Origin: SAR86 cluster bacterium
GTDB taxonomy: Bacteria; Pseudomonadota; Gammaproteobacteria; Magnimaribacterales; D2472
NCBI GenBank assembly: GCA_003331565.1
Contig: QOPE01000004.1
Coordinates: 1 to 35,760, forward strand
Reading direction: 5' to 3'
Length of the DNA stretch: 35,760 nt
The notes under the pieces were generated by a model that saw only the letters and a list, made by a program, of their open reading frames with translations, made no database searches and had not been told where the DNA came from. Positions within the stretch are counted from its first letter, which is position 1. Each line of letters begins with the position of its first letter. This document shows positions 1 to 7,027 of the stretch, piece after piece. The position numbers and the translations under genes were made by a program.

Positions 1-307
1 ATTTTATTTTTGTAATATCAATCGAATAATATTGAACTAAGAAATTTAAGATTTTTTTCTCTAGGTCAGGCACAAAAAAAATATTTTCGGTATTAATATT
101 TTTAGGCATCTTATCTGTTACTACAAAGGCTGCCCCTTTAGTAAAAGCTTCATTTATAAATTGGCAACCATGTGATTTGGTGCCTTGCACAGCAAAGAAA
201 ACTGAATTTTTTTTGATTTCCTTTGAAGAGTTTGAAATATGAGTCACTGTACTTGATGATGGGAAATCAAAACTGAAACAATCTTTCCAAATATCTTTTG
301 AATTCAT
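1..307 (-). CDS. murE: UDP-MurNAc-tripeptide synthetase MurE, N-terminal part (cut by window edge)
   Basis: The first 102 codons read on the minus strand from an ATG at 305-307. The visible residues fit the N-terminal domain of Mur ligases: a segment starting SNSSKEIKKNSVFFAVQGTK (the family's DSR...G.LF.A..G pattern), then the HG..FI.EA...GA..VV stretch that helps bind the UDP part of the substrate. MurE adds the third residue (diaminopimelate in Gram-negatives) to UDP-MurNAc-L-Ala-D-Glu in the cytoplasm. The ATP-binding and C-terminal domains lie outside the window. It starts 3 bases after the ftsI stop, as in the classical ftsI-murE order of the dcw cluster. MurF shares this N-terminal fold, so position and synteny support MurE more than sequence alone. 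Confidence 0.85.
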   Translation of the reverse strand, partial: MNSKDIWKDCFSFDFPSSSTVTHISNSSKEIKKNSVFFAVQGTKSHGCQFINEAFTKGAAFVVTDKMPKNINTENIFFVPDLEKKILNFLVQYYSIDITKIK

Positions 308-310
308 AAA

Positions 311-1894
311 TTACAAGCTTACTAGATCATCGAATATTTCTTTAAACACTGGCGCTGCAACTTCTCCTCCAGAGTAACGATTTAGACCAGGCTCATCAAT
401 TGTCACTAAAATTGTATACTTTTTCGTTTCAAGTGGTCCGATGCCAATGAATGATGAAATGTATTTGCTTTTATCATATTTTCCATTGCTAACTTTATGA
501 GATGTGCCAGTCTTGCCTGCAACTCTATGTAAATGATGCTTTGCTTGCGTACCTGTACCATCAATGATAACTTGCTCAAGTGATTCCATAATTAGTTCAG
601 CCGTATGCTTAGAAATTACCTGACTTGGATTACTGTAATTTTTTTCTTCAACTAATTGAAAATCTTTTAAAACTCCATCATTTGCAAACACTGAAAATGC
701 TATCGCTAATTGGATTGCAGATGCCTCTAATCCATATCCAAATCCTAAGCTTGCTATTTCATGATCACTAATATTAGATCTTTGATTAATTTTTCCATAC
801 GCTATTGATGGAAAGTTTATATTTGGGGGAACAGCCAACCCAAATCTTTTATATCCATTAGTCAAATCATATGAGTCAATTTCCAATGCAATCTTTGCAG
901 CCCCTACCTGACTTGATTTTGCAATAATATCGATGGGAAGTAATGAGCCATAATTTCTTGGATCAGCAATAACCTGAGAGTTAAGCTCTATATATCCAGG
1001 ACCAGTTTCCACAGATTTATTAAAATCTATATCATTATTTTCAATCCCAATTGCGAGAGCAATTGGCTTAATAACTGACCCTGGCTCGAAACTATCCAAT
1101 AAAGCTCTATTCCTCTGAATTAACCTATTAGGATCATTAGGGTTATATGATGGATAGCTAGCTATTGCTAATATTCTTCCAGTTTTATTATCCAAAACAA
1201 CTGCGCTACCGCCTTTTGCCTGTGCTTGAATTACTCCTTGGGATAGGCTCTTATGAGCTGAATATTGAATCTCATGCTTAATGGTCAACTTAAGATTTTT
1301 GCCGTCAGATCCTCTATTTAAGATCTTTGGGGGCTTAATTATTTCTTGCCTTCGATTTTTAAAGATCTGTTTTTTTCCAACCTCTTCTTTTAGGTGATTT
1401 TCAAATCCTTTTTCTAGCCCCTCTAAGCCTCTGTTATCTGCTCCAGCAAAACCTATAAGCGTAGCTATTTGCTCTCCAAGGGGGTAAATTCTTTTACTAA
1501 AAGATTCAATCTCAAGATAATCATTCCTTTTTGATTTAATTTCCTGAATTTCTGCTAGCGAGATATCTTCTTTTAAAATTTTTTTCTTTTTTAAGAACCC
1601 AGTACCTTGATTTAAAAAATCAAATGAAAGATCTAAATCAGAAGTATCAAGTCCTTTAAGACCATATAAATTATATTTAATAAGGCTGCTAGCTAAGGGG
1701 TAATTATTTGCATCATATATTGCACCCCTTGCATGTGGAATATCTCTGAATGAAATAGTTCTGTAATCACCTTTAGCCTTTAAAAAATCACCCTCTTCTT
1801 GATACAAATAAAATATTCTCAAGATAATTATGGTTGTCATAAGAGCCATAACTCCGAATATGATATAAAAACGAACTGTCAATCTGCTACTCAT
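311..1894 (-). CDS. ftsI: Peptidoglycan D,D-transpeptidase FtsI (PBP3)
   Basis: The septal class B penicillin-binding protein, which crosslinks peptidoglycan at the division site. It has 527 residues, near the usual 560-590. One N-terminal membrane segment (about residues 8-28) anchors it, followed by the PBP dimerisation region (HARGAIYDANNYPLA) and the transpeptidase domain. The catalytic SxxK motif is S273-V-I-K276 in EPGSVIKP, and the KTG motif is K461-T-G463 in AGKTGTSHK. The SxN motif, SSN in E. coli FtsI, here reads S327-S-Q329; the CAG codon at 908-910 gives glutamine. The gene starts 4 bases after ftsL and is followed by murE, so it is part of one minus-strand transcript. Its family is clear; the unusual third motif is treated as a finding. 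Confidence 0.95.
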   Translation of the reverse strand: MSSRLTVRFYIIFGVMALMTTIIILRIFYLYQEEGDFLKAKGDYRTISFRDIPHARGAIYDANNYPLASSLIKYNLYGLKGLDTSDLDLSFDFLNQGTGFLKKKKILKEDISLAEIQEIKSKRNDYLEIESFSKRIYPLGEQIATLIGFAGADNRGLEGLEKGFENHLKEEVGKKQIFKNRRQEIIKPPKILNRGSDGKNLKLTIKHEIQYSAHKSLSQGVIQAQAKGGSAVVLDNKTGRILAIASYPSYNPNDPNRLIQRNRALLDSFEPGSVIKPIALAIGIENNDIDFNKSVETGPGYIELNSQVIADPRNYGSLLPIDIIAKSSQVGAAKIALEIDSYDLTNGYKRFGLAVPPNINFPSIAYGKINQRSNISDHEIASLGFGYGLEASAIQLAIAFSVFANDGVLKDFQLVEEKNYSNPSQVISKHTAELIMESLEQVIIDGTGTQAKHHLHRVAGKTGTSHKVSNGKYDKSKYISSFIGIGPLETKKYTILVTIDEPGLNRYSGGEVAAPVFKEIFDDLVSL

Positions 1895-1898
1895 AAAT

Positions 1899-2162
1899 CT
1901 ATTTTATTTTTAACCTTGTTTCGGCGTTCTGCATATTTAAATCTTGAATAGAGGACATCTCTGTTTTTGCTAATGAAGTTAAGAAATTTTTTTCTGTGGT
2001 CAGCTTGAGATTAATTTCTTTTAATTTCAAAATCTCGTACCTTGTATTCTCAATATCATTTGCCAAAATTGAATTTTCCCATCTAATTTTTATTAACCAG
2101 ATATTTGATACCAATATTAAAAAGAGTATGAAATATAAAAGATGGACTTTAGTATTACTCAT
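1899..2162 (-). CDS. ftsL: Cell division protein FtsL
   Basis: A bitopic division protein of 87 residues. It has a short cytoplasmic N-terminus, one membrane helix at about residues 8-24 (LLYFILFLILVSNIWLI), and a periplasmic segment rich in K/E/L with heptad-like spacing that fits a coiled coil (NTRYEILKLKEINLKLTTEK). FtsL forms the FtsQLB complex, which activates FtsWI. Sequence identity in this family is low, so the call rests on size, topology and the position between rsmH and ftsI, which is the standard place. Its ATG overlaps the rsmH stop by 4 bases (2159-2162), suggesting translational coupling. An antisense reading frame over this stretch is a shadow. Confidence 0.85.
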   Translation of the reverse strand: MSNTKVHLLYFILFLILVSNIWLIKIRWENSILANDIENTRYEILKLKEINLKLTTEKNFLTSLAKTEMSSIQDLNMQNAETRLKIK

Positions 2163-3049
2163 TTTTTTGCATATACCCTTAATACTGCACTTCTACTTCT
2201 AGGATTGGCTTTTACTTCCTCTGGTTTAGCTCTCAACTTTTTTTTAACTGCCCTATAACTCTCATCAATAGTATTGTTAATTGGTATTTCTTTTGGATAC
2301 GAGAAAGTTTTTGGAGAATAGTAATTTTTTACTATTCTATCCTCTAGGGAGTGAAATGAAATTATTGCTACTCTTGCCCCAGGTAATAAAATTTTATCAA
2401 GAGCATCTAGCATCATTTCAATTGCAGATATCTCCTGATTAACTTCAATTCTGATTGCCTGAAAAATCCTGGTTGCTGGATGAATTCTTGATTTTGATTT
2501 AATTGAACTTGAAATTAAATTTGCTAATTGTAGTGTCGATTTAATTCTTTGCTCAGATCTATAAATTGAAATAAGTTTTGCAATTTTTCTTGATTGCTTT
2601 TCTTCTCCGTACTTAAAAAAAATATTTGTCATATCTTCTTCAGGAGTTTCATTTATCCATTTTTCTGCACTTATGCCTTCAAGATTATTCATCCTCATAT
2701 CTAGGGGACCATCCTTATTAAGGCTAAAGCCTCTTTTAGGATCATCAAAGTGAGTTGAACAAACTCCAAAATCAAATAGAGCACCATTAATCTTAGGAAG
2801 TTTAAGTTTGCCTAGATCTGCAAAGTCATGATGAAAGATTTTAAGTCTTTTGTCTTGTATGATTTTTTTTGCATAACTTATAGCTTGAGGATCTTTATCA
2901 ATTGCAAATAATCTTCCTTTGTCGTTTAGTTGTGAGAGGATTTTTTTCGAGTGTCCACCCCTACCAAATGTTCCATCAAGGTATACACCATCTGGTTGAA
3001 TATTTAAAAGGCTGACCGATTCCTCCAGTAGAACCGGAATATGTTGCAT
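2159..3049 (-). CDS. rsmH: 16S rRNA (cytosine-1402-N4) methyltransferase RsmH
   Basis: An S-adenosylmethionine-dependent methyltransferase (296 residues, usual about 310) that modifies C1402 of 16S rRNA in the P site. The N-terminus HIPVLLEESV is the family signature. It is followed by the SAM-binding loop DGTFGRGGHS (about 25-34), AIDKDP, the DFGVCSTHFDDPKRGFS motif and the C-terminal ISFHSLEDRIVKNYY. The C-terminal NPRSRSAVLRV is also typical. It sits 4 bases after ftsZ and overlaps ftsL by 4 bases. In most bacteria rsmH directly follows mraZ; here ftsZ separates the two. RsmH and RsmI (5082-5915) methylate the same nucleotide, and both are encoded within 6 kb on the same strand. Confidence 0.97.
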   Translation of the reverse strand: MQHIPVLLEESVSLLNIQPDGVYLDGTFGRGGHSKKILSQLNDKGRLFAIDKDPQAISYAKKIIQDKRLKIFHHDFADLGKLKLPKINGALFDFGVCSTHFDDPKRGFSLNKDGPLDMRMNNLEGISAEKWINETPEEDMTNIFFKYGEEKQSRKIAKLISIYRSEQRIKSTLQLANLISSSIKSKSRIHPATRIFQAIRIEVNQEISAIEMMLDALDKILLPGARVAIISFHSLEDRIVKNYYSPKTFSYPKEIPINNTIDESYRAVKKKLRAKPEEVKANPRSRSAVLRVYAKK

Positions 3050-3053
3050 TTGA

Positions 3054-4175
3054 TTAATCTACCTGCTTTCTCATGAAAGTTGGCACATCGAGGAAATCAA
3101 TATCCTCTGCAGACGATGTGCCAACACTGACTGAATCCTTTGTATGATCTTTATCGAGTCCAACTGGAGATAGCTTTACCGTTGAAGGAGAATTATCAAC
3201 TGCAAGCCTTGGTGCTTTTTGATTAACGCCAGTTGCTACGACTGTAACAGTAAGCTCGTCCTCATTAAGATTCTCATCAATTACTGCTCCATAAATTACT
3301 TGGGCATCTTCGGCAACTATGTCCTCAACCACTGTGTTGACTTCATGCATGTCGCCCATGGTAGGACTTTTAGCACTTAAATTTACCAATATACCTCTAG
3401 CATCCTTAAGGTTTATATCTTCAAGAAGTTCTGAACCGATTGCTTGTGATGCTGCTTCAACTCCTCTCTCTTTACCAACTGCGACTCCAGTTCCCATCAT
3501 TGCAATACCTTTCTCCGACATAACAGTTTTGACATCAGCAAAGTCAACGTTAACGTAACCAGGCTTCATGATTATGTCTGAAATTCCTTGCACCGCTCCT
3601 CTGAGCACGTCATCTGCTTTGGCGAAAGCTTCTTGCATAGAAACATTTAATCCGAGTACTTCCATTAATTTCTGATTTGGGATTGTTATCAAGCTATCAA
3701 CTTCCTCTACTAAATGAGCAATTCCTTGCTCTGCTGCAGTAATTCTTTTTTTACCTTCTAGCTGAAAAGGCTTTGTTACTACTGCAACTGTAAGAGCACC
3801 CATTTCTTTTGCTATTGAGGCAATAATTGGTGCAGCACCTGTTCCAGTTCCGCCTCCCATTCCGGCAGTAATAAAGACCATATCGGCACCATCTAAGAGT
3901 TCTTCAAGTGACTCTCTATCTCTTTCAGCTGCCTGACGTCCAACCTCTGGATTAGCTCCTGCGCCTAATCCTTTGGTGATTCCACCACCTAACTTTAAAA
4001 TAGTGGCGCCATTAGCCTTTGCTAAGGCCTGAGCATCCGTATTAGCACAGATAAACTCAACACCATCGATATTATGATTCATCATATGAATCACGGCATT
4101 GCCTCCGGCGCCACCCACCCCGATAACTTTTATTTTTGCTTGCTCTGAATGATCTTCGATAATTTCCCAATTCAT
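3054..4175 (-). CDS. ftsZ: Cell division GTPase FtsZ
   Basis: A tubulin-like GTPase of 373 residues that polymerises into the cytokinetic ring. Seen in the sequence: [14 protein letters not shown] near residues 15-28, the tubulin signature GGGTGTG at 107-113, a T7 loop with [11 protein letters not shown], and the C-terminal peptide [16 protein letters not shown] (358-373) that binds FtsA and ZipA. All catalytic regions look intact. The gene lies 10 bases after mraZ and 4 bases before rsmH. This is not the usual place: in E. coli and most Gammaproteobacteria ftsZ follows ftsA at the far end of the dcw cluster. A strong ribosome-binding sequence (AAGGGGAGA) overlaps the mraZ stop codon, so translation may be coupled to mraZ. 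Base composition looks like the neighbours', with no sign of recent transfer. Confidence 0.99.
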   Translation of the reverse strand: MNWEIIEDHSEQAKIKVIGVGGAGGNAVIHMMNHNIDGVEFICANTDAQALAKANGATILKLGGGITKGLGAGANPEVGRQAAERDRESLEELLDGADMVFITAGMGGGTGTGAAPIIASIAKEMGALTVAVVTKPFQLEGKKRITAAEQGIAHLVEEVDSLITIPNQKLMEVLGLNVSMQEAFAKADDVLRGAVQGISDIIMKPGYVNVDFADVKTVMSEKGIAMMGTGVAVGKERGVEAASQAIGSELLEDINLKDARGILVNLSAKSPTMGDMHEVNTVVEDIVAEDAQVIYGAVIDENLNEDELTVTVVATGVNQKAPRLAVDNSPSTVKLSPVGLDKDHTKDSVSVGTSSAEDIDFLDVPTFMRKQVD

Positions 4176-4178
4176 ATC

Positions 4179-4187
4179 TCTCCCCTT
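4179..4187 (-). promoter_or_regulatory. Strong Shine-Dalgarno of ftsZ overlapping the mraZ stop codon
   Basis: Read on the minus strand the sequence is AAGGGGAGA, ending 3 bases before the ftsZ ATG (4173-4175). It overlaps the mraZ TAA (4186-4188). Several genes in this window have little or no such signal, so its strength suggests high and possibly coupled translation of ftsZ. Confidence 0.7.
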
Positions 4188-4653
4188 AAAAAGACATATT
4201 TTTTACTGTTTCTGGTAATACTACTTCAAGTATTTCAGTTGATAGTGGTCCACCCTGCTGTCTGGCTTCCCAATTTGCTTGACTCCAAAGCTCAAACTTA
4301 TCCCCCATCCCAACTAGCGCAATCTTTTCTTTTATTTCTATTTCTGCATGAGTTCTTAGTTCACTTGGAATCATAAGAAGCATTCGAGATTGAGCATTAA
4401 AGTCTTGAACTGAGGCATTTCCTAGAATTGTCCATTGCAGCTTTCTTACAATTGGGTCAAGACTTTGTAAAGACTGGAGTCTGGAAGAAATATCATTCCA
4501 TACACCTTGAGGATAAATTTTTAGTGCAGGATATTGAGGATCTTGAGTAACAACTATTTTATTTGTGTCTAGTTCAAACAGGCTGTCCCTGTATTTCGCA
4601 GGAATTGCTATTCTGCCCTTAGGGTCGATTGTTATTGAATTAAAGCCAAACAT
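4186..4653 (-). CDS. mraZ: Transcriptional regulator MraZ
   Basis: A SpoVT/AbrB-like DNA-binding protein of 155 residues with two MraZ repeats. The first contains the conserved ITIDPKGRIAIPAKYRD (about residues 7-23). The second contains SRMLLMIPSELRTHAEIEIK and ALVGMGDKFELWSQANWE. Known MraZ proteins form ring oligomers that bind direct repeats with a 10-bp period in front of their own gene and control the dcw operon. An array of exactly that period lies at 4677-4714 just upstream. The ATG at 4651-4653 has no Shine-Dalgarno, and a TATAGA box 11 bases upstream suggests an almost leaderless transcript. The first downstream target here is ftsZ. Confidence 0.97.
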   Translation of the reverse strand: MFGFNSITIDPKGRIAIPAKYRDSLFELDTNKIVVTQDPQYPALKIYPQGVWNDISSRLQSLQSLDPIVRKLQWTILGNASVQDFNAQSRMLLMIPSELRTHAEIEIKEKIALVGMGDKFELWSQANWEARQQGGPLSTEILEVVLPETVKNMSF

Positions 4654-4664
4654 GTGTAGTTAAA

Positions 4665-4670
4665 TCTATA
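4665..4670 (-). promoter_or_regulatory. Possible -10 box of mraZ (near-leaderless transcript)
   Basis: TATAGA on the minus strand, 11 bases before the mraZ ATG, which would put the transcription start only about 3-6 bases ahead of the start codon. No good -35 hexamer lies 16-18 bases upstream. That position is occupied by the degenerate member of the MraZ-box array, so activator-assisted transcription is possible. Inferred from sequence only. Confidence 0.4.
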
Positions 4671-4676
4671 GTTCTA

Positions 4677-4714
4677 CACACTTTAAAACATTTTTTCACA
4701 CTTTGACACACTTT
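4677..4714 (-). promoter_or_regulatory. MraZ-box array (three perfect AAAGTGTG repeats, one degenerate, 10-bp period)
   Basis: On the minus strand AAAGTGTG occurs at 4714-4707, 4704-4697 and 4684-4677. The slot between them (4694-4687) holds AAAATGTT, which matches 6 of 8 positions. All four slots share a strict 10-bp period ending 23 bases before the mraZ start. MraZ sites are known as 10-bp-spaced direct repeats in front of mraZ: TGGGN with 5-bp spacers in E. coli, and AAAGTG[T/G]N3 in Mollicutes. The form here matches the Mollicutes description. That MraZ binds it is inference, but position and periodicity are strong support. Confidence 0.8.
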
Positions 4715-4740
4715 TTTTAATTTTTTTAAAAAAAATATAT
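4711..4740. other. A/T-only tract between rnpB and the MraZ boxes
   Basis: After the single C at 4711, bases 4712-4740 are all A or T, with runs of seven T (4712-4718 and 4721-4727) and eight A (4728-4735) on the plus strand. Read on the minus strand, the eight-T run lies about 10 bases past the rnpB 3' end and could end that transcript, although there is no GC-rich hairpin apart from rnpB itself. A rigid A-tract could also position the adjacent MraZ array. Confidence 0.4.
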
Positions 4741-4744
4741 CAAA

Positions 4745-5067
4745 TGAGTTGGTCTGTAAGCCGGATTCTGTCTAGATGGCCATCTATCTCGACATTATGT
4801 CGCCATAATGCTCTAGCAACCTACCCGAATCTCTGATGAGCAATCAATAAGATTCCTATTTGGTCTTGCTTCGGATGGGGTTTACACTGCCATCAGTGTT
4901 ACCACTGATGCGGTGAGCTCTTACCTCACCTTTTCAACCTTACCCTAAGGCGGTATATTTTCTGTTGCACTTTCCGTAGGCTCACGCCTCCCAGGAGTTA
5001 CCTGGCATCCTGCTCTATGAAGTCCGGACTTTCCTCTGCAAAAGCAGCGACCATCCGACCAACTCGA
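4745..5067 (-). ncRNA. rnpB: RNase P RNA (catalytic subunit, type A)
   Basis: The ribozyme that removes 5' leaders from pre-tRNA. On the minus strand the ends pair as helix P1: GAGTTGGTC near 5065-5057 with GACCAACTC near 4754-4746. Conserved blocks are visible: GAGGAAAGTCCGGAC (about 5036-5022), the GTGCAACAGAAA block, AAGGTTGAAA, TGGTAACACTGATGG, GACCAAATAGGAA, and the 3' ACAGAATCCGGCTTA block (4771-4757) that forms P4 with the 5' part. The length of about 323 bases is slightly below the E. coli 377. It begins about 15 bases after the rsmI stop, and rsmI-rnpB-mraZ is the order I know from pseudomonads. Exact ends are uncertain by a few bases. A TAAAAT sequence just upstream, in the rsmI-rnpB gap, is a possible -10 box. 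Confidence 0.95.
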
Positions 5068-5081
5068 CGTAGATTTTAATA

Positions 5082-5915
5082 CTAAATGTTCTCTTTAGAT
5101 ATATCTGACAAAAATTTATATACAGACTGCTTATTATGTCCATAAAGGTCATAAATTAGTTTTGAAGCATCCTTTGTAGAGAGGTATTTCAAAAATTTTT
5201 TTCCCTCCTCCTCAGAAAGAGAGAAATTTTTTACAGAGTCTCTTTTTGAACTAAGTACAATTACAATTTCACCTTTACATGTAATTTCATCATTTTCTAA
5301 TTCTTGAGCAATTTTTTTTAAAGAGCCCCTTTTAATTGATTGGAACTTCTTAGTCATCTCACGACAAATAGCTATTTCACAATTATTACCTAATTTCTGA
5401 TGTAAAAAATTTATGGTTGTTTTTAGTCTTTTTGGGCTCTCAAAAAAAATTGTTGAGCCCTCAAAATTCTCAATTATTGAAATTGCTTTATCTTTTCTAT
5501 TACTTTTTTTTGGAAAAAATCCTTGGAAATTAAATGAGCTAGGGGGGAGCCCAGAATATACCAAGGCAGTGATCACTGAAGAAGCACCTGGCAGCACTTC
5601 AAAAGATATTTTATTCTCTATACATAGCCTGATTAGTGGGAATCCAGGATCAGAAATGATTGGTGTTCCTGCATCCGACATAATTCCTACATCAATACCA
5701 TCAACTAGATATGAGAGTATTTTTTTGGATACCTCATTTTCATTGTGCTCATGAAAAGTTCGAATGGATGGTTTGTCTATTGAAAGATCAGATAAAAGTC
5801 TTGAGGTTTTTCTTGTGTCCTCTGCAAATATATACTTAACTGATTTAATTACTTCAATTGATCGTAAAGAAATATCTTTTGTATTTCCTATTGGCGCAGC
5901 GATAATGTAGAGCAT
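5082..5915 (-). CDS. rsmI: 16S rRNA (cytidine-1402-2'-O) methyltransferase RsmI
   Basis: A tetrapyrrole-methylase-fold enzyme (277 residues, usual about 285) that 2'-O-methylates C1402 of 16S rRNA. The N-terminus LYIIAAPIGNTKDISLR is the family start. Next come AEDTRKTSRLL, the FHEHNE motif, the SAM loop SDAGTPIISDPGFPLI, PGASSVITALVYSGLPPSSF, GFFPKK, and TIFFESPKRL with ICREMTKKF. All are in their usual order. It pairs functionally with RsmH, which makes the N4 methylation on the same base. It is the first minus-strand gene here and shares a 23-base intergenic region with the divergent lipoprotein gene. The C-terminus shows an ordinary helical tail. Confidence 0.96.
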   Translation of the reverse strand: MLYIIAAPIGNTKDISLRSIEVIKSVKYIFAEDTRKTSRLLSDLSIDKPSIRTFHEHNENEVSKKILSYLVDGIDVGIMSDAGTPIISDPGFPLIRLCIENKISFEVLPGASSVITALVYSGLPPSSFNFQGFFPKKSNRKDKAISIIENFEGSTIFFESPKRLKTTINFLHQKLGNNCEIAICREMTKKFQSIKRGSLKKIAQELENDEITCKGEIVIVLSSKRDSVKNFSLSEEEGKKFLKYLSTKDASKLIYDLYGHNKQSVYKFLSDISKENI

Positions 5916-5938
5916 ATATTGAGTAATTGATTATAAGT

Positions 5939-7027
5939 ATGAAAGATTTTCTTTTAATTATAGTAATTATAATGAGTGCTTGCTCATCACAACAATATTC
6001 TCAAAATTTAATTATTAATTCTGAAGATACATTGGTTAAAAATGAAGCTGGACTTTTCTTTTTTGATCAAAACTTAAGTTATGAAGAAAACAAAAAGATT
6101 TCTGCCTTATTCAGCTACCGAAACATTGGACAAGATGCCAAAGATTTTATTGTAAATATTCAAAATAATAGGAATTTAGAGACTGAAAATAGACAACTTA
6201 TTAGAACCTTATATAACAACATAAATAGGATACAAGCCTCAAAAAAAAGAGTGCAAATAAAGACACCATTTGATCTAGATTCAACAGATGTGTATTTAAG
6301 TGCTTATGAACAACCTATAAAAAATAAACTATTAAGATCTAATCAGCCAGTTACCAATATTCTTTCAAATAAACTTTTGTTTTGCTCAAGCTACTATGAT
6401 GAAATGGACATATCTGTTATTGATAAATTAATTCAAGAAGATAGAGATTTTGTATTAATAACTGATCAAAAAGTTTCAAATTTTCAAATTAATTTAATAA
6501 AAGGAAATATCTTACCTAAAAAAAATTATTTTTATGATCAACAGAATCCACAAGCTTTTGCAGCCGAAGTTTTAGGTATCAAAGAATCTCAAGAAAGATT
6601 TAATGAGATTAAAAGAATTTCTTCTGGTCTGTCCATTGAATTTTTACCAAGAAGAAATTCAAATTTAGAGATTATAATTTTGGATGTAAGCGCTTCTAAT
6701 CTAAAAAGGCTTTTGCCGGCCTTTAATTATAATTACGCCGCGGATTTAAATTACTATAGTACGTCCTCAGCAAACCTCCTATTTAATGATGAGATTGATC
6801 TTAATGATCTTGAAAAGCTATTTGCTCCAATACCAAGACCTGTAGATAGCTATTCAAAAACAAAAGAAATATTTTCAAACAATCATGCAATCATAAGTGA
6901 CACCATCTTAGTAGAGGTTTTAAGACAAATTGGTGTTTCTAAAGCTTTGGTTAACGGTTACTCAGGGATTTTAAAATATACAGGAAGCGGCTGTATTGAA
7001 AGAGATATTCCTCTAACTCAGATTTAA
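5939..7027 (+). CDS. lpoA: LpoA-like lipoprotein (PBP activator), short form
   Basis: A lipoprotein of about 362 residues. From the ATG at 5939 the N-terminus is MKDFLLIIVIIMSACSSQ, a short signal with lipobox MSAC; a TTG at 5927 would add four residues. The C-terminal half resembles the periplasmic-binding-protein-like domain of LpoA/YraM: FLPRRNSNLEIIILDVSA followed by LLPAFNYNYAADLNYYSTSS, which parallels the family's 'LP.L...YAGDLPVYATS' segment, and an ending with FSNNHAIISDTILVEVL. E. coli LpoA has 678 residues, so most of the N-terminal TPR region appears to be missing. In pseudomonads the gene (lppC) also lies divergent to rsmI, which supports the call. LpoA activates PBP1A from the outer membrane. 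It converges on sspA with overlapping stop codons (TTAA, 7024-7027). Confidence 0.75.
   Translation: MKDFLLIIVIIMSACSSQQYSQNLIINSEDTLVKNEAGLFFFDQNLSYEENKKISALFSYRNIGQDAKDFIVNIQNNRNLETENRQLIRTLYNNINRIQASKKRVQIKTPFDLDSTDVYLSAYEQPIKNKLLRSNQPVTNILSNKLLFCSSYYDEMDISVIDKLIQEDRDFVLITDQKVSNFQINLIKGNILPKKNYFYDQQNPQAFAAEVLGIKESQERFNEIKRISSGLSIEFLPRRNSNLEIIILDVSASNLKRLLPAFNYNYAADLNYYSTSSANLLFNDEIDLNDLEKLFAPIPRPVDSYSKTKEIFSNNHAIISDTILVEVLRQIGVSKALVNGYSGILKYTGSGCIERDIPLTQI

Noticed and set aside
1996-2202. Plus-strand reading frame antisense to ftsL (68 codons)
   Set aside because: It covers ftsL and its overlap with rsmH on the opposite strand, has no family pattern and no translation signal. The minus-strand genes are well supported.
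3319-3558. Plus-strand frame inside ftsZ (79 codons), and similar antisense frames over murA, gatA, gatB, cytochrome b and the acyl-CoA ligase
   Set aside because: They are mirror frames of highly conserved genes with low-complexity Ser/Pro/Thr content and no recognisable domain.
4743-5067. Considered as a CRISPR-like or transposon-end region because of many short inverted repeats
   Set aside because: All of the structure is explained by RNase P RNA helices and its conserved sequence blocks.
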